A stretch of DNA of 64,000 nucleotides from Duganella levis (GTDB lineage: Bacteria; Pseudomonadota; Gammaproteobacteria; Burkholderiales; Burkholderiaceae_D): NCBI RefSeq assembly GCF_009857605.1, contig NZ_WWCT01000030.1, positions 1 through 64,000 of the forward strand. The letters are read 5' to 3'. Made by a program: the position numbers and the translations under genes. The notes under the pieces were generated by a model. That model searched no databases, had not been told where the DNA came from, and saw only the letters and a list, made by a program, of their open reading frames with translations. Shown here in pieces: positions 63,311-64,000 of the stretch; position 1 is the stretch's first letter; the number at the start of each line of letters is the position of its first letter.

Positions 63311-64000
63311 ATGCCCATCCAAAAACCGATCAAGCATTACCTGCAGTTTTCCGACCTCACGCTGGACGAGTATGAGTACGTCATCGAACGCGCGCACCTC
63401 ATCAAGCGCAAGTTCAAGAACTACGAGATCTATCACCCGCTGATCGACCGCACGCTGGTCATGGTGTTCGAGAAGAACTCGACCCGTACGCGCCTGTCGT
63501 TCGAAGCCGGCATGCACCAGCTGGGTGGCGCCGCCATCTACCTTAACACGCGCGACTCGCAACTGGGCCGCGGCGAACCGGTGGAAGACGCCGGCCAGGT
63601 CATGTCGCGCATGTGCGACATCATCATGGTGCGCACCTTCGGCCAGGACATCATCGAGCGTTTCGCCGCCCACTCGCGCGTGCCGGTGATTAACGGCCTG
63701 ACCAACGAACACCACCCGTGCCAGGTGTTTGCCGACATCTTCACCTACTACGAGCACCGCGGCTCGATCACCGGCAAGACGGTGGCCTGGGTGGGCGACG
63801 CCAACAACATGCTGTACTCGTGGCTGCAAGCGGCCGAAGTGTTCGGCTTCCACGTCAACGTGTCGACGCCGAAGGGCTACGACATGGACATGTCGCTGGT
63901 CTCGACCGACCGCTACACCTTCTTCGACAACCCGTCCGACGCCTGCCAGGGCGCGCACCTGGTCAACACCGACGTCTGGACCAGCATGGGCTACGAAGAA
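63311..64000 (+). CDS. argF: ornithine carbamoyltransferase, N-terminal part (runs off window)
   Basis: 230 codons from ATG 63311 to the window edge with no stop. MPIQKPIKHYLQFSDLTLDEY…, carbamoyl-phosphate site KNSTRTRLSF (~54-64) and HHPCQ (~137) fit anabolic ArgF of betaproteobacteria. Catalyses ornithine plus carbamoyl phosphate to citrulline. Full protein is about 305 residues, so the C-terminal quarter, with the ornithine loop, lies outside. Confidence 0.95.
   Translation, partial: MPIQKPIKHYLQFSDLTLDEYEYVIERAHLIKRKFKNYEIYHPLIDRTLVMVFEKNSTRTRLSFEAGMHQLGGAAIYLNTRDSQLGRGEPVEDAGQVMSRMCDIIMVRTFGQDIIERFAAHSRVPVINGLTNEHHPCQVFADIFTYYEHRGSITGKTVAWVGDANNMLYSWLQAAEVFGFHVNVSTPKGYDMDMSLVSTDRYTFFDNPSDACQGAHLVNTDVWTSMGYEE

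Overview
The window looks like chromosomal DNA of a Gram-negative betaproteobacterium of the Oxalobacteraceae (Duganella/Massilia/Janthinobacterium type). This is an inference from overall style: GC-rich coding DNA, many chemotaxis and two-component proteins, a TIGR01782-like TonB receptor, a PEP-CTERM protein, paired SUV3-like helicase, DUF475, DUF1176, STY0301-like and SEC-C genes, and argF downstream of a PEP-CTERM gene. No rRNA or species marker is present, so the genus is not fixed.

Layout. 1-2.4 kb is an eroded accessory patch: an IS21-type transposase fragment fused to the head of a SIR2-like gene, about 500 bp without a gene, then a two-gene unit (glycine-zipper membrane protein plus small partner) whose partner has a truncated relative at 9.1 kb. 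2.5-5.75 kb is a three-gene signalling operon (Crp-like regulator, hybrid kinase, receiver-PAS protein). 5.76-7.86 kb is a TetR regulator facing an oxidoreductase operon across three near-identical operators. 7.9-13.5 kb has hydrolase, small proteins, a large TonB receptor and an acyltransferase. 13.6-14.4 kb holds a two-gene membrane cassette and tRNA-Lys. 14.6-22.8 kb carries an esterase, an HNH/SUV3-helicase pair, YigZ, DUF418, a chemoreceptor, an outer-membrane channel and a second copy of the membrane cassette.

22.8-30.06 kb is a coherent efflux operon: periplasmic adaptor, ABC ATPase, two FtsX-like permeases, an NtrC-type activator and its kinase, behind a textbook sigma-54 promoter with an upstream dyad, so it is probably autoregulated. 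30-42.8 kb contains a second chemoreceptor, a cystine-type symporter, FadL porin, RND pump with adaptor, and small membrane/outer-membrane proteins, ending in a perfect 41-bp-arm palindrome between two convergent stop codons. 42.8-59 kb is mostly housekeeping (coiled-coil protein, SrkA, SEC-C protein, MntH, cupin-like oxygenase, Orn, M48 protease, pterin dehydratase, RsgA) plus a TPR-GAF histidine kinase.

59.1-62.3 kb is an AT-rich insertion holding one large gene: an N-terminal calcineurin-like metallophosphoesterase joined to a STAND-type P-loop NTPase with a helical C-terminus. Its architecture, base composition and isolation make it the best candidate for an undescribed (or poorly described) defence gene here. 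The window closes with a PEP-CTERM protein and the start of argF.
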